DNA of 64,000 bases from Candidatus Hydrogenisulfobacillus filiaventi (GCA_902809825.1 LR778114.1:1-64000); one strand, 5' to 3'. Shown: positions 46,002-54,676, counted from the first letter of the stretch. Notes: generated from the letters alone by a model not told the origin. Numbers and translations are program-made.

Positions 46002-47144
46002 TTACATGACCCCCGCCGAGCTCAGCCAGTACATGCGGTTATAGGCCAGCTTGAAGTAGTGGACCATCTCCGAGGGGGCCTTCGGCGCCGGCGGGTTGGT
46101 GTAGGTGAAGCTGATGTAGGTGGCCTTGTCCCCGCCTGACTCGATGAAGCAGAACACCTTGCCGTCATACCGCCGGGTCCCGAGTCCGCCGCGCAGGCGC
46201 TGGGCCAGGTTGGCCGCCACCACATCGGCCTCGAAGTGGGCGGTGGAGCCGGCCTTGCTGATGGGCAGGGCGGTGGCGTCGCCTACCACGAAGACGTTCT
46301 CGGTGCCCTCCGCCAGGAGCGAGTGGCGGTCGACCGGAATGAAGCCGCCCTTGTCGCCCAGGCCGCTGTCCATGATCACCTTCTGCCCGGTGTGGGGCGG
46401 GATGGTGACCAGCAGGTCGTATTTGAGGGTCTTGCCTTCCAGGCTGGTGATGGTACGGGAGGCAGGGTCAACCGACTCCATGTTGAAGAAGACCTCCGGC
46501 CGGATGTTGCGCTCCGTCATCACCGGGGCCGCCCAGTTGGCCACCGGTTCCAGGGAGTGGACGCGGCCGATGGGGTAGGTGTAGACGATTTCGGTCTTCT
46601 CGCGCAGCCCCCGTTCCCGCAGCCAGCTGTCCAGCATGAAGGTGAACTCCAGCGGGGCCACCGGGCACTTATGCGGCAGGCCTACCGTGAGCACCACCCG
46701 CCCGCCGTCGAACTGGGCCAGGGCGTCCCGCAGCTTGAGGGCCGGCTCTTCATCATAGAACCAGTGGGCGGCCTCCGCCAGGCCCGGAATGAGCTCGGGG
46801 GAGGGCTTGCTGCCGGTGGCGATGACCAGGAAGTCGTAGTGGAGGGTTTGCCCGTTCTTGAGGGACACCGTCTGGGCCTTGGTATCCACCGCGGTGGCAT
46901 CCTCCACAATCAGGGAGATGCGGGGATCGAGGATGCTCCGCTCCGGCCGCTTGGCCTCGGCCGGCACCGCCTGGTCGAAGGCCATGTAGAGGAACAGAGG
47001 CTGATAGACATGATCGGGCCGCGAAGAGATGACGGTGATGTGCACCGCTCCTTTGTTGACCTCCTCGCTGACCGCGTGCACCAGCTGGTTGGCGACGATG
47101 CTGCCGCCGACCCCGCCGCCCAACACCACGACTTCCTGGCTCAT
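46002..47144 (-). CDS. Sulfide:quinone oxidoreductase-like flavoprotein
   Basis: 380 residues. The FAD-binding N-terminus VVVLGGGVGGSIVANQL, ATGSKPSPE and the C-terminal FVVGDATALP fit the SQR/NDH-2 family. Just two cysteines exist, Cys160 (PHKCPVAP) and Cys332 (KVFCFIE), equivalent to the redox pair of SQR; the third canonical cysteine (near residue 128) is missing. It probably oxidises sulfide or another sulfur donor and reduces quinone at the membrane. Between tusA and the DUF1641 gene. GAAGGAGG precedes the ATG. Confidence 0.88.
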   Translation of the reverse strand: MSQEVVVLGGGVGGSIVANQLVHAVSEEVNKGAVHITVISSRPDHVYQPLFLYMAFDQAVPAEAKRPERSILDPRISLIVEDATAVDTKAQTVSLKNGQTLHYDFLVIATGSKPSPELIPGLAEAAHWFYDEEPALKLRDALAQFDGGRVVLTVGLPHKCPVAPLEFTFMLDSWLRERGLREKTEIVYTYPIGRVHSLEPVANWAAPVMTERNIRPEVFFNMESVDPASRTITSLEGKTLKYDLLVTIPPHTGQKVIMDSGLGDKGGFIPVDRHSLLAEGTENVFVVGDATALPISKAGSTAHFEADVVAANLAQRLRGGLGTRRYDGKVFCFIESGGDKATYISFTYTNPPAPKAPSEMVHYFKLAYNRMYWLSSAGVM

Positions 47145-47189
47145 ACCGCTACCTCCTTCATCCGGCTGGCGCGCCGGGGCCCGGAGGGC

Positions 47190-47423
47190 CTATTTGACGC
47201 GCCGCACCTGAATTTTGAACACCTCATTGTCCTGAAAGGTTTTAACGACATCGTGCCCGACCTTTTTGGCCCATTCCGGGATGTCCTTGGCCGAGCCGGC
47301 ATCGGTGGCCCAGACCTCGAATACGGTCCCGACCGGTTCGGTGCGGATGCTCTTAATGAGTTCCATCAGGGGGCCGGGACAGTAGGAGCCGCGGGCATCG
47401 ATGACCTTGACTTCCTCACTCAT
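47190..47423 (-). CDS. tusA: TusA/SirA-family sulfur carrier protein
   Basis: 77 residues with the active cysteine in SYCPGPLMELIK (Cys15). TusA-like proteins carry persulfide sulfur; in sulfur oxidisers they pass it from SQR products to the heterodisulfide-reductase-like or rhodanese system. First gene of the tusA-SQR-DUF1641 operon. GAAGGAGG before the ATG at 47423. Confidence 0.92.
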   Translation of the reverse strand: MSEEVKVIDARGSYCPGPLMELIKSIRTEPVGTVFEVWATDAGSAKDIPEWAKKVGHDVVKTFQDNEVFKIQVRRVK

Positions 47424-47487
47424 GAAGGACGGACCTCCTTCTGTCGGTCGGGGGCGCACCGACCAGCGCCGGACGCGAACGGACCTT

Positions 47488-47507
47488 CCGCCCCTGGCGG
47501 GGGGCGG
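47488..47507 (-). promoter_or_regulatory. Leader hairpin before tusA
   Basis: CCGCCCC (47488-47494) pairs with GGGGCGG (47501-47507) in the ~160-base leader between promoter and tusA. It might stabilise the mRNA or attenuate transcription; no T-run follows on the minus strand, so it is probably not a terminator. Confidence 0.4.
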
Positions 47508-47589
47508 TCATCCGTTCCGCCCTAGCCCTCCGGTGGGCCCGTATTCGAAGCAGGCTACGCAGGTAGTCCCACCGCTTCGGGCTAGCGTA

Positions 47590-47618
47590 ATTATATTTGT
47601 CCCCGAAATTATCTTCAA
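47590..47618 (-). promoter_or_regulatory. Strong housekeeping promoter for the tusA-SQR-DUF1641 operon
   Basis: On the minus strand TTGAAG (47618-47613) and a consensus TATAAT (47595-47590) are 17 bases apart. The stretch is A/T-rich in an otherwise very GC-rich region. The start would fall near 47583. Confidence 0.75.
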
Positions 47619-47763
47619 CGAGTTTTTACCGGCGGCCGTAATCGTTTAAAGTGGATGTCTCGTCGAACTACTGCAACAATTGAGCCGCTTTGCCGGTGCC
47701 GGAAACCGTCCGTCGGCGATGGGCGTAAACAGGGCAGAATCCGGATCGGCAGGAGGCGGAGCC

Positions 47764-48867
47764 ATGGCAGACCTCCTTCAGCCCGCCGGCGGGACGCCGG
47801 CCCCCTTCGGCGTGCGTCACCGGCGCCACGCCTGGGCGGTGGGCCTCCTCTACCTGACGGGCCTTGTGCTCTATCTTCCCGGCTGGCGGACGGCCGCCGG
47901 GGGCAGTCTTCCCCTGGTGCAGGCGGTGCATACCGCCGGCGGGGTGCTGTATGTCCTAGCCACGGTGGGTTTGGGCGCCCGCTTCTTCCCCTGGCCGGGG
48001 GCCGGCCGTCCCGGCTACGGACGCTGGGGCTTCTTTCTCCTGGTCATGACCGGCCTCACCGGGTTCGGACTCCTGGGGGGCGGGGGCGCGGTCCGGCAGG
48101 CGGCGACGGTGGGGCACGCCGGCTTTGCCGCCGCCTTCACCCTTTGGCTGGCGTGGCATCTCTGGGCGCGGCGGCCGCGCCGGCTGCCCGTGGCCGGGGG
48201 GATCAGCCGCCGCCGTTTCCTGGGCTGGGCCGGCTCGGTGCTGGCGGCAGCGGTGCCGCTGCGCTACCTGCCCGGCATGCTGCGCATGGTGGGAGGCAGC
48301 CTGGCCGGGCCCGCGGGCGGGCAGGTGGCCGGGGCCCTGCCCGGCTTTGTGCCCTACACGGTGGTCAACGGCTATCCCGACCTGAACGCCGCCGCGTGGC
48401 GGCTGACCCTGGAGGCCCCCGGCCGGCCGCCCCGGATATGGGACCTGGCCGCCTTGCAGCAGCATCCGGCGACCCGTACGCGGGTGTTCCGGTTCCAATG
48501 CGTCACCGGCTGGGCGGTGGATCAGGTTGCGGCCACCGGGGTGGACCTGGCGGCGTGGCTGGCGGCCCAGGGCTGGGATCCGGCCCGGGAGCCCTGGGTG
48601 GTCTTCTTCTCCGGGGACGGGGTGTACACGGAGTCCCTCAGCGCCTCCCAGGTGCTGCATTACCGCCCGCTGCTGGCCTGGGCCCTGGACGGCCGGCCCC
48701 TTGCCCGCTCGCAAGGATTCCCGTTGCGGCTCATCGTGCCGGGCATGTACGGCTACAAGTCCCTCAAATGGCTGGTGCGCATCCGCCTCCAGGCCGGGCG
48801 CGAGGACGGCTACTGGGAACAGCGCGGCTATCCCGAGGATGCGTATCTCGGCAGCTATCCGTTGTAA
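47764..48867 (+). CDS. Cytochrome b-like / molybdopterin oxidoreductase fusion with internal Tat signal
   Basis: 367 residues. N-terminus: four helices with conserved histidines (AVHTAGG, GHAGF, AWHLWARR) as in b-type cytochrome MsrQ/YedZ families. Then ISRRRFLGWAGSVLAAAV, an internal twin-arginine signal, and a sulfite-oxidase-type molybdopterin domain with Mo-ligating Cys246 (RFQCVTGW) and GYKSLKWLVRI near the end. It resembles a YedZ-YedY (MsrQ-MsrP) fusion. The molybdo-domain probably reaches the outside and passes electrons via heme to or from quinone. Substrate unknown. AGGAGG before ATG 47764. Confidence 0.85.
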   Translation: MADLLQPAGGTPAPFGVRHRRHAWAVGLLYLTGLVLYLPGWRTAAGGSLPLVQAVHTAGGVLYVLATVGLGARFFPWPGAGRPGYGRWGFFLLVMTGLTGFGLLGGGGAVRQAATVGHAGFAAAFTLWLAWHLWARRPRRLPVAGGISRRRFLGWAGSVLAAAVPLRYLPGMLRMVGGSLAGPAGGQVAGALPGFVPYTVVNGYPDLNAAAWRLTLEAPGRPPRIWDLAALQQHPATRTRVFRFQCVTGWAVDQVAATGVDLAAWLAAQGWDPAREPWVVFFSGDGVYTESLSASQVLHYRPLLAWALDGRPLARSQGFPLRLIVPGMYGYKSLKWLVRIRLQAGREDGYWEQRGYPEDAYLGSYPL

Positions 48868-50345
48868 ACAGCCTGCCGGGCCCGGCGGAGGGAGTCCTCC
48901 AGCCGCGGCCCCAGCCCCGCCAGGTTGAGCCGCCTGCGGGCGCGGGTCACCGCCACATACCAGAGATGGGCTTCCGCGCGGTCGATCCGCACGGTGCCGT
49001 CTCCCGCGGTCCGGGCGAAGGGGGGGAAGTCGTCCCATAGGCGGACGTGGTCCCACTCCCCGCCCTTGGCGCGGTGGACGGTGGCGATGGTCACCTCGGC
49101 AGCGGAGGGCGGCACCGTGGCCGTAGCCAGCCGCCGGGTCACCTCAGGCAGCTGCCGGCCGTAGTCGTGTACCAGTTGGACCACCGGCCGGAAGCCGGAA
49201 CCCAGTTCGGTTTCCGCCATCATCTCGAGCTCCTGCCAGTCGTTGAAGGCCAGCAAGTCCGGATGACGGGCCGGTTCCCCCCGGGAAAAGGCGTAGGCCG
49301 CTTCTACCAGGCGCACCAGGTGGGCCACCCCGCCCGCGACCGCCACCTTGCGGCCCTTGTCCAGCCGTTCCAGGGCGGCGGCCACCGCCCCCGCGTTGCT
49401 GCGGGTGAGCACCGCGGTTTCCAGCCCGAGGTCCGGCCGGTCCAGGACGGTGGCGGTGGCAGGCCCGCCGCCGACCAGCCGGCGGCGTTCGCCCAGGATG
49501 TCCAGGATGCGGTTGGCGGTGGCGGCAACTGCGGGGCCGAAGCGCCAGGAGCGGGTCAGCGCCAGTTCCGGCCCCGGGAAGGCCTGGAGGGCGTTCACCG
49601 CCCCCCGCCATGCATAGAGCTGCTGATAGGGGTCGCCGACCACCACCCGCGGCACGGGCTGGTCCAGTAGCAGGGCCCGCACCACCGGGTCGGCATCCTG
49701 GGCCTCGTCAAACAGGATGGCATCAAAAGGCAGGCGCGGCCGGGAGAGCTGCCAGAGCTTCAGGTAGACGTCATGGGTGACGGGCAGAGTGGCGGCGGGA
49801 TCGGTCAGTGCCCGCCAGGCGCTGCGGGCGGCCTGGGCGGCGGCGGCCGCGAATCCCGCCTGTTCCGCTTCCGGGAGGGCACCCACCAGCCAGGCGGGGA
49901 CGTGTGCGGGCCCCGGGAGTGCGGCATCCGACCGGCAGAAAGCCTCCAGCGTCTCGAGTACGGCGAAAGCGGCCGCGGCCCGCCGCCGGCCGAAGCCCTG
50001 GAGCACCCGCAGGGAGTGCGGCAGCCGCTCCTCCAGGGCCCGGCGCAGGGCGAGGGGAGTGGTCACCAGCCGGCTGCGGTAGCGGTACCCGACGGCAGCA
50101 TAGGCCAACGCGTGGGGGGTGCGGGCCGTTACCCAGGCCGGGAAACGGTGCCGGGCCTCTTCCGCCACGGTCCGGTTGAAGGCCAGGTAGAGGATGCGCC
50201 GGCGGGGCAGGGCCTCACGGGCAATCCCCTCCAGGGTCGTGGTCTTGCCGGTGCCGGCAAAGGCTACCACCTTCACGTCCCCGCTCGCGGCCGCACGTTC
50301 CAGGACGGCTGCCTGTTCCGGGGTCCACGGCCCTGCTGGTTGCAA
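48855..50345 (-). CDS. UvrD/REP-like superfamily 1 helicase
   Basis: 496 residues with SF1 motifs: Q-motif WTPEQAAVLE, Walker A AFAGTGKTTTLEG (residues 28-40), DEAQDADP (motif II), VVGDPYQQLYAWRG (III), TVHRAKGGEWDHV (V) and WYVAVTRARRRL (VI). It is short, without large 1B/2B insertions, and looks like the FBH1-type or AddA-like minimal helicases. TTG start with AAAGGAGG at nine bases. It overlaps the preceding convergent gene by 13 bases. Confidence 0.88.
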   Translation of the reverse strand: MQPAGPWTPEQAAVLERAAASGDVKVVAFAGTGKTTTLEGIAREALPRRRILYLAFNRTVAEEARHRFPAWVTARTPHALAYAAVGYRYRSRLVTTPLALRRALEERLPHSLRVLQGFGRRRAAAAFAVLETLEAFCRSDAALPGPAHVPAWLVGALPEAEQAGFAAAAAQAARSAWRALTDPAATLPVTHDVYLKLWQLSRPRLPFDAILFDEAQDADPVVRALLLDQPVPRVVVGDPYQQLYAWRGAVNALQAFPGPELALTRSWRFGPAVAATANRILDILGERRRLVGGGPATATVLDRPDLGLETAVLTRSNAGAVAAALERLDKGRKVAVAGGVAHLVRLVEAAYAFSRGEPARHPDLLAFNDWQELEMMAETELGSGFRPVVQLVHDYGRQLPEVTRRLATATVPPSAAEVTIATVHRAKGGEWDHVRLWDDFPPFARTAGDGTVRIDRAEAHLWYVAVTRARRRLNLAGLGPRLEDSLRRARQAVYNG

Positions 50346-50516
50346 TCCGGTCCGCCTCCTTTGCTCCGGCTGTCATGGTGCCACATCGCAGGCCGGGGAA
50401 CCAGGGGAAGGGAACTGGACACCGGCACAGGCCTCCGGTAGCATGGGAACTACATCACACGCGTCGGAGGGAACAACACGGCGCACCGGCCGGGCCGGTG
50501 CGGGAAGGGGGCCATC

Positions 50517-51395
50517 GTGGCAGGGGGCGAGGAACGGACGACGGCCGGTGCCCCCTACCCGGTCGTGCTGGTGGTGGGACCCAGCGGGGTAGGCAAGAAC
50601 GCCGTCATCCGGGCAGCCCTGGCACAGGGCTGGAATGCGGAGTATGTCCCGTCGTATACCTCGCGTCCTCCCCGCAGCGGGGAGCGTGAAGGCGATCCCT
50701 ACCACTTCGTGAGTGAAGCGGATTTTCAGGCCCTGGCTCAGGCCGGGGACCTCTGGGAATGGACGCAGGTGCACGGCAACTGGTACGGGAGCGGCAAACG
50801 GGCCCTGGCGGCCCCGCGCGCCTATGCGTATGCCGTGACCGACATGGACCTGATCGGTGCCTGGTTTGTCAAGACCCAGATCCCGCACGACGCCATTCTG
50901 GTGTTTGTGCTGCCGCCCTCCTGGGCGGAGCTGCGGCGGCGGATGGCGGGCCAGGCAGGCAGCGCCCAGGATCTCTACCGGCGTTGGGGCCGGGCCATGC
51001 GGGAGATGCAATGGACCTCGGCCGCCGACCTGCTTATCGTGAATCAGGATGTGCAACAGGCGGCCCGGGCCTTGCGGACGGGGGTAGAGGCCTACCGGCG
51101 ATCCGCGTCGGTGGATCCGCCTTTGCCGGCCACGTGTGTGGTCGAGTTTGAGGGCGGGCAGGTTCCGGTGCCTGCGCTGGTGCGGGCGGGCGACGACCCC
51201 GAATGGGTGTGCCGTCGGGCCTTGGCTCTGGCCGGTCCCACCCGCCTGCCCCAGCTGATCCAGGGCGACGGCCTGTTCGACCCCGACGGGGGGGAACTGG
51301 CCCTGGAAGCCTGCTGGGAGGAGGAGCCGGGCCGCTACCGGGCGCGGGTGACGGTGGTGGCCTCCCCGACCCGTCCGCCCCGGGTATCCGGCTAA
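50517..51395 (+). CDS. Guanylate-kinase-like protein with C-terminal extension
   Basis: 292 residues. The first ~185 residues match guanylate kinase: P-loop GPSGVGKN (21-28), the GMP-binding motif SYTSRPPRSGEREGDPYHFV and WGSGK-like HGNWYGSGKR. About 105 further residues of unknown fold follow (VVEFEGGQVPVPALVRAG onward). The canonical gmk is shorter and lies elsewhere in most genomes, so this is probably a second, specialised kinase. GTG start with GGAAGGGGG upstream. Converges with the next gene, overlapping by 4 bases. Confidence 0.8.
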   Translation: MAGGEERTTAGAPYPVVLVVGPSGVGKNAVIRAALAQGWNAEYVPSYTSRPPRSGEREGDPYHFVSEADFQALAQAGDLWEWTQVHGNWYGSGKRALAAPRAYAYAVTDMDLIGAWFVKTQIPHDAILVFVLPPSWAELRRRMAGQAGSAQDLYRRWGRAMREMQWTSAADLLIVNQDVQQAARALRTGVEAYRRSASVDPPLPATCVVEFEGGQVPVPALVRAGDDPEWVCRRALALAGPTRLPQLIQGDGLFDPDGGELALEACWEEEPGRYRARVTVVASPTRPPRVSG

Positions 51396-52168
51396 AACCA
51401 GCGGGGTACCAGCCGCGGGAGCACCGCTTCCAGGCGTTCCTCCACCAGCGCCGGCGGGTAGCGCGCCGGTTCCCGCTGGCCTACTGCCCGGCCGAAGAAG
51501 CGGCCCCCGTCATCGGGGGCGGCCCGGTTAGCGGCCGGGGCCCCATCCGGCAGCCAGGGGGAGCGGAACCGGGCCTCCCCGATCCCCGGAAACTGCAGCC
51601 GGATCCCGCCCGCCGCATCCGGGGCCCGCCAGGCCTCCCGTTCCGCTGTCGGGGTGGTCTCCCACAGCAGGGGCAAGACGCGGCGCTTGGCCGCAGCCAA
51701 CTGTGGCGGGTCCGCCTCCCAGCCCAGCAGGAGGAGCCAGAGGGCGGCCAACGGCCGGGGATCGGCCAGGCGTTCCAGGCGGGCGGTCACGGCCCGCAGC
51801 CGGCGGCTGTCTCCGGCCGCCCGGGCGGGCCGGGCATGGCGGAGGCCGGGATGGGCGTCCAGGTACGCCTGCAGGCGGGACAGCGGCAGCAGCCGCATGG
51901 GGGCAAAGCCGGGGTCGTGCGGATTGGGTGCCGGCAGCCAGGGTAGGGCACCGGTCTGCCAGAGAGAGCGGATGACCTCCGGGGAGACGTGGGTCAGTTC
52001 CGCCGCATGGCGGGCGGTGACCCACACCTCCTCCTCCGCCGCCAGGCGGATGAGGCCGGCCTCGGGCGGGACGGGCAGGCGGTCCCAGGCGAAACGGGCC
52101 AGGCGCCGGCGGCGCTCGGCGGTCACGGCCAGGCCGGCGGCAGCCAGGAGCGGATCGGTGTCCGCCAC
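51392..52168 (-). CDS. Hypothetical protein with MerR/excisionase-like helix-turn-helix
   Basis: 258 residues. Residues ~48-78 (VWVTARHAAELTHVSPEVIR, then SLWQTGALPWLP) look like a helix-turn-helix of the excisionase/MerR type; the rest is arginine-rich and helical with no domain I can name. GTG start at 52168, AAAGGAGGG upstream. Divergent from the esterase. Confidence 0.6.
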   Translation of the reverse strand: MADTDPLLAAAGLAVTAERRRRLARFAWDRLPVPPEAGLIRLAAEEEVWVTARHAAELTHVSPEVIRSLWQTGALPWLPAPNPHDPGFAPMRLLPLSRLQAYLDAHPGLRHARPARAAGDSRRLRAVTARLERLADPRPLAALWLLLLGWEADPPQLAAAKRRVLPLLWETTPTAEREAWRAPDAAGGIRLQFPGIGEARFRSPWLPDGAPAANRAAPDDGGRFFGRAVGQREPARYPPALVEERLEAVLPRLVPRWF

Positions 52169-52266
52169 GGCGGTTCCCTCCTTTTTGGTTCCGGTTTGCG
52201 GTTTCCATGATAACCCGGGCGTTCCCGCGGCGGACACCCGGCCGGCCCGCGGGCAGGCGGGGGTTG

Positions 52267-52275
52267 TGGTATGCT
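52267..52275 (+). promoter_or_regulatory. Candidate extended -10 promoter for the esterase
   Basis: TGG followed by TATGCT (52270-52275), 67 bases before the GTG start. No good -35. Confidence 0.4.
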
Positions 52276-52341
52276 CCTTGCGGAACACGCCCGCGGGGGC
52301 CCCCGCGCCGGGCTGCCCGGAAGCAAGGGAGGCTGAACAAC

Positions 52342-52964
52342 GTGCTGGAAACCGTCCGCATCCCCCCCGCCGCCCCCGGATCACCGCATCCGCTCCTGGT
52401 ACTGCTGCATGGTTATGGGGTGGACGCCCAGGACCTGGTCCCCATGGTGGAAGCCCTGGCTTACCCGGCGGGCGCGGTGCTGCCGCAGGGGCCCTACCGG
52501 GTTCCCGGCGGCAACGGCTACCGCTGGTATCTGCTAATGGAAGCAGGAGAGCCCGAGTTCAGCAGCTGGCAGCACAGCATGGAACTTCTGAAGGAAACGC
52601 TGGACGAGCTGGCCGCGGCCCATCCGGCCGGCCTCATTCTGGGCGGGTTCAGCCAGGGGGCGGCCATGGCCGCCACCTTTGCCTGTCGCTATCCGGCCTT
52701 CGGGTTAAAGGGGTTGGTGGTGCTGAGCGGCTACCTGCCGGCGGAACTGCCGGTGCCGCCCCTCCCGGGTCTGCCGGTGTTTGTGGGGCACGGCCGGGAG
52801 GACAGCGTGCTGCCCTTGACCAAGGGCCGGGAGCTGGCCGACCGTCTGCAGGCGGCGGGAGCGGCGGTGGACTTCCATGAATATGGGATGGACCATGCCG
52901 TCACCGAGGAGGAAATGGAGGACGTCCGCCGCTTTCTGGCAGGGAGGGGGCGGCGGGGCGGTAG
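52342..52964 (+). CDS. Carboxylesterase/phospholipase family hydrolase (probable one-base indel near the end)
   Basis: Alpha/beta hydrolase of the YpfH/acyl-protein thioesterase family. Oxyanion motif LLHGYG (near residue 21), nucleophile Ser in GGFSQGAAM, acid in GREDSVLP, base in YGMDHAV. As written, the frame runs past the natural end for 170 more codons, antisense to the next gene. One extra G in the G-run 52941-52950 would lead to TAG 52962-52964 and a normal 207-residue protein. GTG start with GGGAGG upstream. Confidence 0.85.
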
Positions 52965-53322
52965 GGGCCGCCTGCCGGCGGGCCCAGGCCAGCCAGGGGT
53001 CCAGCCAGGGCCGGAGGTCGCGGGCGGGGTCCAGGGGTGTGCCCCGCGCCAGGCGGGCCAGGACCCCGGCCCGCCAGCGGTCGAAGCCGGGCGGAACCGC
53101 CCCGCTGCGGCGGGCGCCGGCGGCGAGGCGGTCCAGCAAGCACAGCGCCCGCCAGGGGTGGCCCCGTTGCCAGTGCACGAACAGGGCCGCCCATTGGATC
53201 AGCAGGCGTACGCGGGGGTTGCGGCCCCGTCGCCAGACGCCCTCCAGGATCTCGTGGGCGGCAAAGTAGGCCCCCCGGCGCATCGCGCAGCGGAAGCCCT
53301 GCCAGGGGCGGTCCGGGTTCAT
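52901..53322 (-). CDS. DUF309 family protein (probable one-base indel near the end)
   Basis: N-terminus FRCAMRRGAYFAAHEILEG is the DUF309 signature; the family is all-helical, function unknown, about 130-150 residues. As written, the frame reads on far beyond, into the antisense of the esterase. The same one-base insertion that repairs the esterase leads to a stop at 52901 and a ~140-residue protein. ATG 53322 overlaps the SufD-like stop (ATGA), so the two form an operon. Confidence 0.8.
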
Positions 53323-54566
53323 GGCGCCACCGGCGCGGGCTGTGCCCGCTCCCATTTCGCAGCCACCAGCCGGCCGACCTCGATGGCGAACTCCATCGGC
53401 AGGCGCCGGCGTACCGGCTCGGTGAAGCCGTCCAGCCAGAGGGCGGCGGCCGCGTGCCGGTCGAGGCCGCGGGAGACCAGGTAGAAGAGGGTTTCGTCGG
53501 TGAGGGGGATGCGGTGCACCCCGGTGCCGGCGCGGGTGTCCGGGGCGGCCACCAGCCGTTCGCAGCTCACCGTCCAGGCCGCCCGGGCTGCGGCCGCCTC
53601 CTCCACCTGCACGCGTGCTTCGCTGCCCTCTGACCCGGGCAGGCAACATACCCGGGCCGCAAAGGACCCTTCGGCCCCCGGCACGGCGATGAGCCGCGCA
53701 TGGACCTCGCTGGCGCCTTGGGGAGCCTGGTGGTAGACGGCCGGGGCCAGCCGGAGACGCTGGCCGGCATTGCCCATGCCCAGGAGGTAATACCGGGCCT
53801 CCGCCCGGCTCCCGGTGAGGAAGGTCTCCAGACGGGAGTCGAGCTCGCCCCCGCCGAACTCCGCCAGACGCACCTCCACCGCCGCGCCTTCCCCGGCCCG
53901 GATGCGCACCAGCCGGTGCACCTGCACCGAAGGGGCCCAGTTATTGACCAGGGTATAGGTGAACCGGGCACCAGGGCCCAGGACCACCTCCATCACCGGG
54001 GCATGCAGGGGGGTGTAGGTCAGGGAGGGCCGGCCCTCCACCAGCTCCGCCCGGGCGCCCTCCTCCAGCACCACCAGCACCCGATCGAACTGGCCAGGAT
54101 TGCGGGCGGTGCGGTAGAAGGACAGCGGGGCGGGGGCGGTAACGCCGGCAGGCACGTGCGCCACGATCCCCCCGGTCCAGAGGGCGGCATTCAAGGCCGG
54201 GGCCGGACCCGGGCCCTCCTCAGGCGGCACCAGGGTGGCCAGGTAGGGCCGGATGCGCTCCTCCGCCCCCGGCCGCGCCAGGGCCGCGTACAGGTCGTCG
54301 AACAGGATGCCGCTGGCGGCAAAGGCCCGCCGCCGGTTGTCAAAGACCACCTCGGCGTCATCGTCCGCCTCGGTGTGGTCCGCCGGCAGGGCGACGGGCA
54401 GGGCGTCCCAGGCGGCGCGGGCCCCGGCCGGTGCCTGGTCACGCCATGCCTGATACCGGCTCCAGCCCGCCCGCCGCTGGGCAGCCAGCCAGTCCGGCTC
54501 CCCCCGTTCCCGGGTCCAGGCGGCAAGGCGGTCGAGGTCAATCGCGCCCAAGGGGATGGTGGCCAT
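53319..54566 (-). CDS. sufD: SufB/SufD-family Fe-S assembly protein
   Basis: 415 residues. The C-terminal beta-helix core is characteristic: FDNRRRAFAASGILFDDLY, then SQIHRL-type segment PSVQVHRLVRIRAGEGA and the conserved C-terminal FYLVSRGLDRHAAAALWLDGF. It stabilises the SufBCD scaffold. No sufC, sufB, sufS or sufU is in the window, so it is apart from the main suf operon or is a divergent paralogue. ATG 54566 follows GGAGGTG. Confidence 0.85.
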   Translation of the reverse strand: MATIPLGAIDLDRLAAWTRERGEPDWLAAQRRAGWSRYQAWRDQAPAGARAAWDALPVALPADHTEADDDAEVVFDNRRRAFAASGILFDDLYAALARPGAEERIRPYLATLVPPEEGPGPAPALNAALWTGGIVAHVPAGVTAPAPLSFYRTARNPGQFDRVLVVLEEGARAELVEGRPSLTYTPLHAPVMEVVLGPGARFTYTLVNNWAPSVQVHRLVRIRAGEGAAVEVRLAEFGGGELDSRLETFLTGSRAEARYYLLGMGNAGQRLRLAPAVYHQAPQGASEVHARLIAVPGAEGSFAARVCCLPGSEGSEARVQVEEAAAARAAWTVSCERLVAAPDTRAGTGVHRIPLTDETLFYLVSRGLDRHAAAALWLDGFTEPVRRRLPMEFAIEVGRLVAAKWERAQPAPVAP

Positions 54567-54676
54567 GGGGTTCACCTCCGGCACTGAACTATTCCGGCCA
54601 TAAGTTTAAGCCAGCCTGGCCGCAAAGACTAGGTCGCGCGTCCGCCGGATTGGGTCCCCGCCCAGCGGGCCGCCTG

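Noticed and set aside
52964-53484. Esterase C-terminal extension antisense to DUF309
   Set aside because: Composition is typical of shadow coding and the hydrolase fold is already complete; better explained by a one-base indel.
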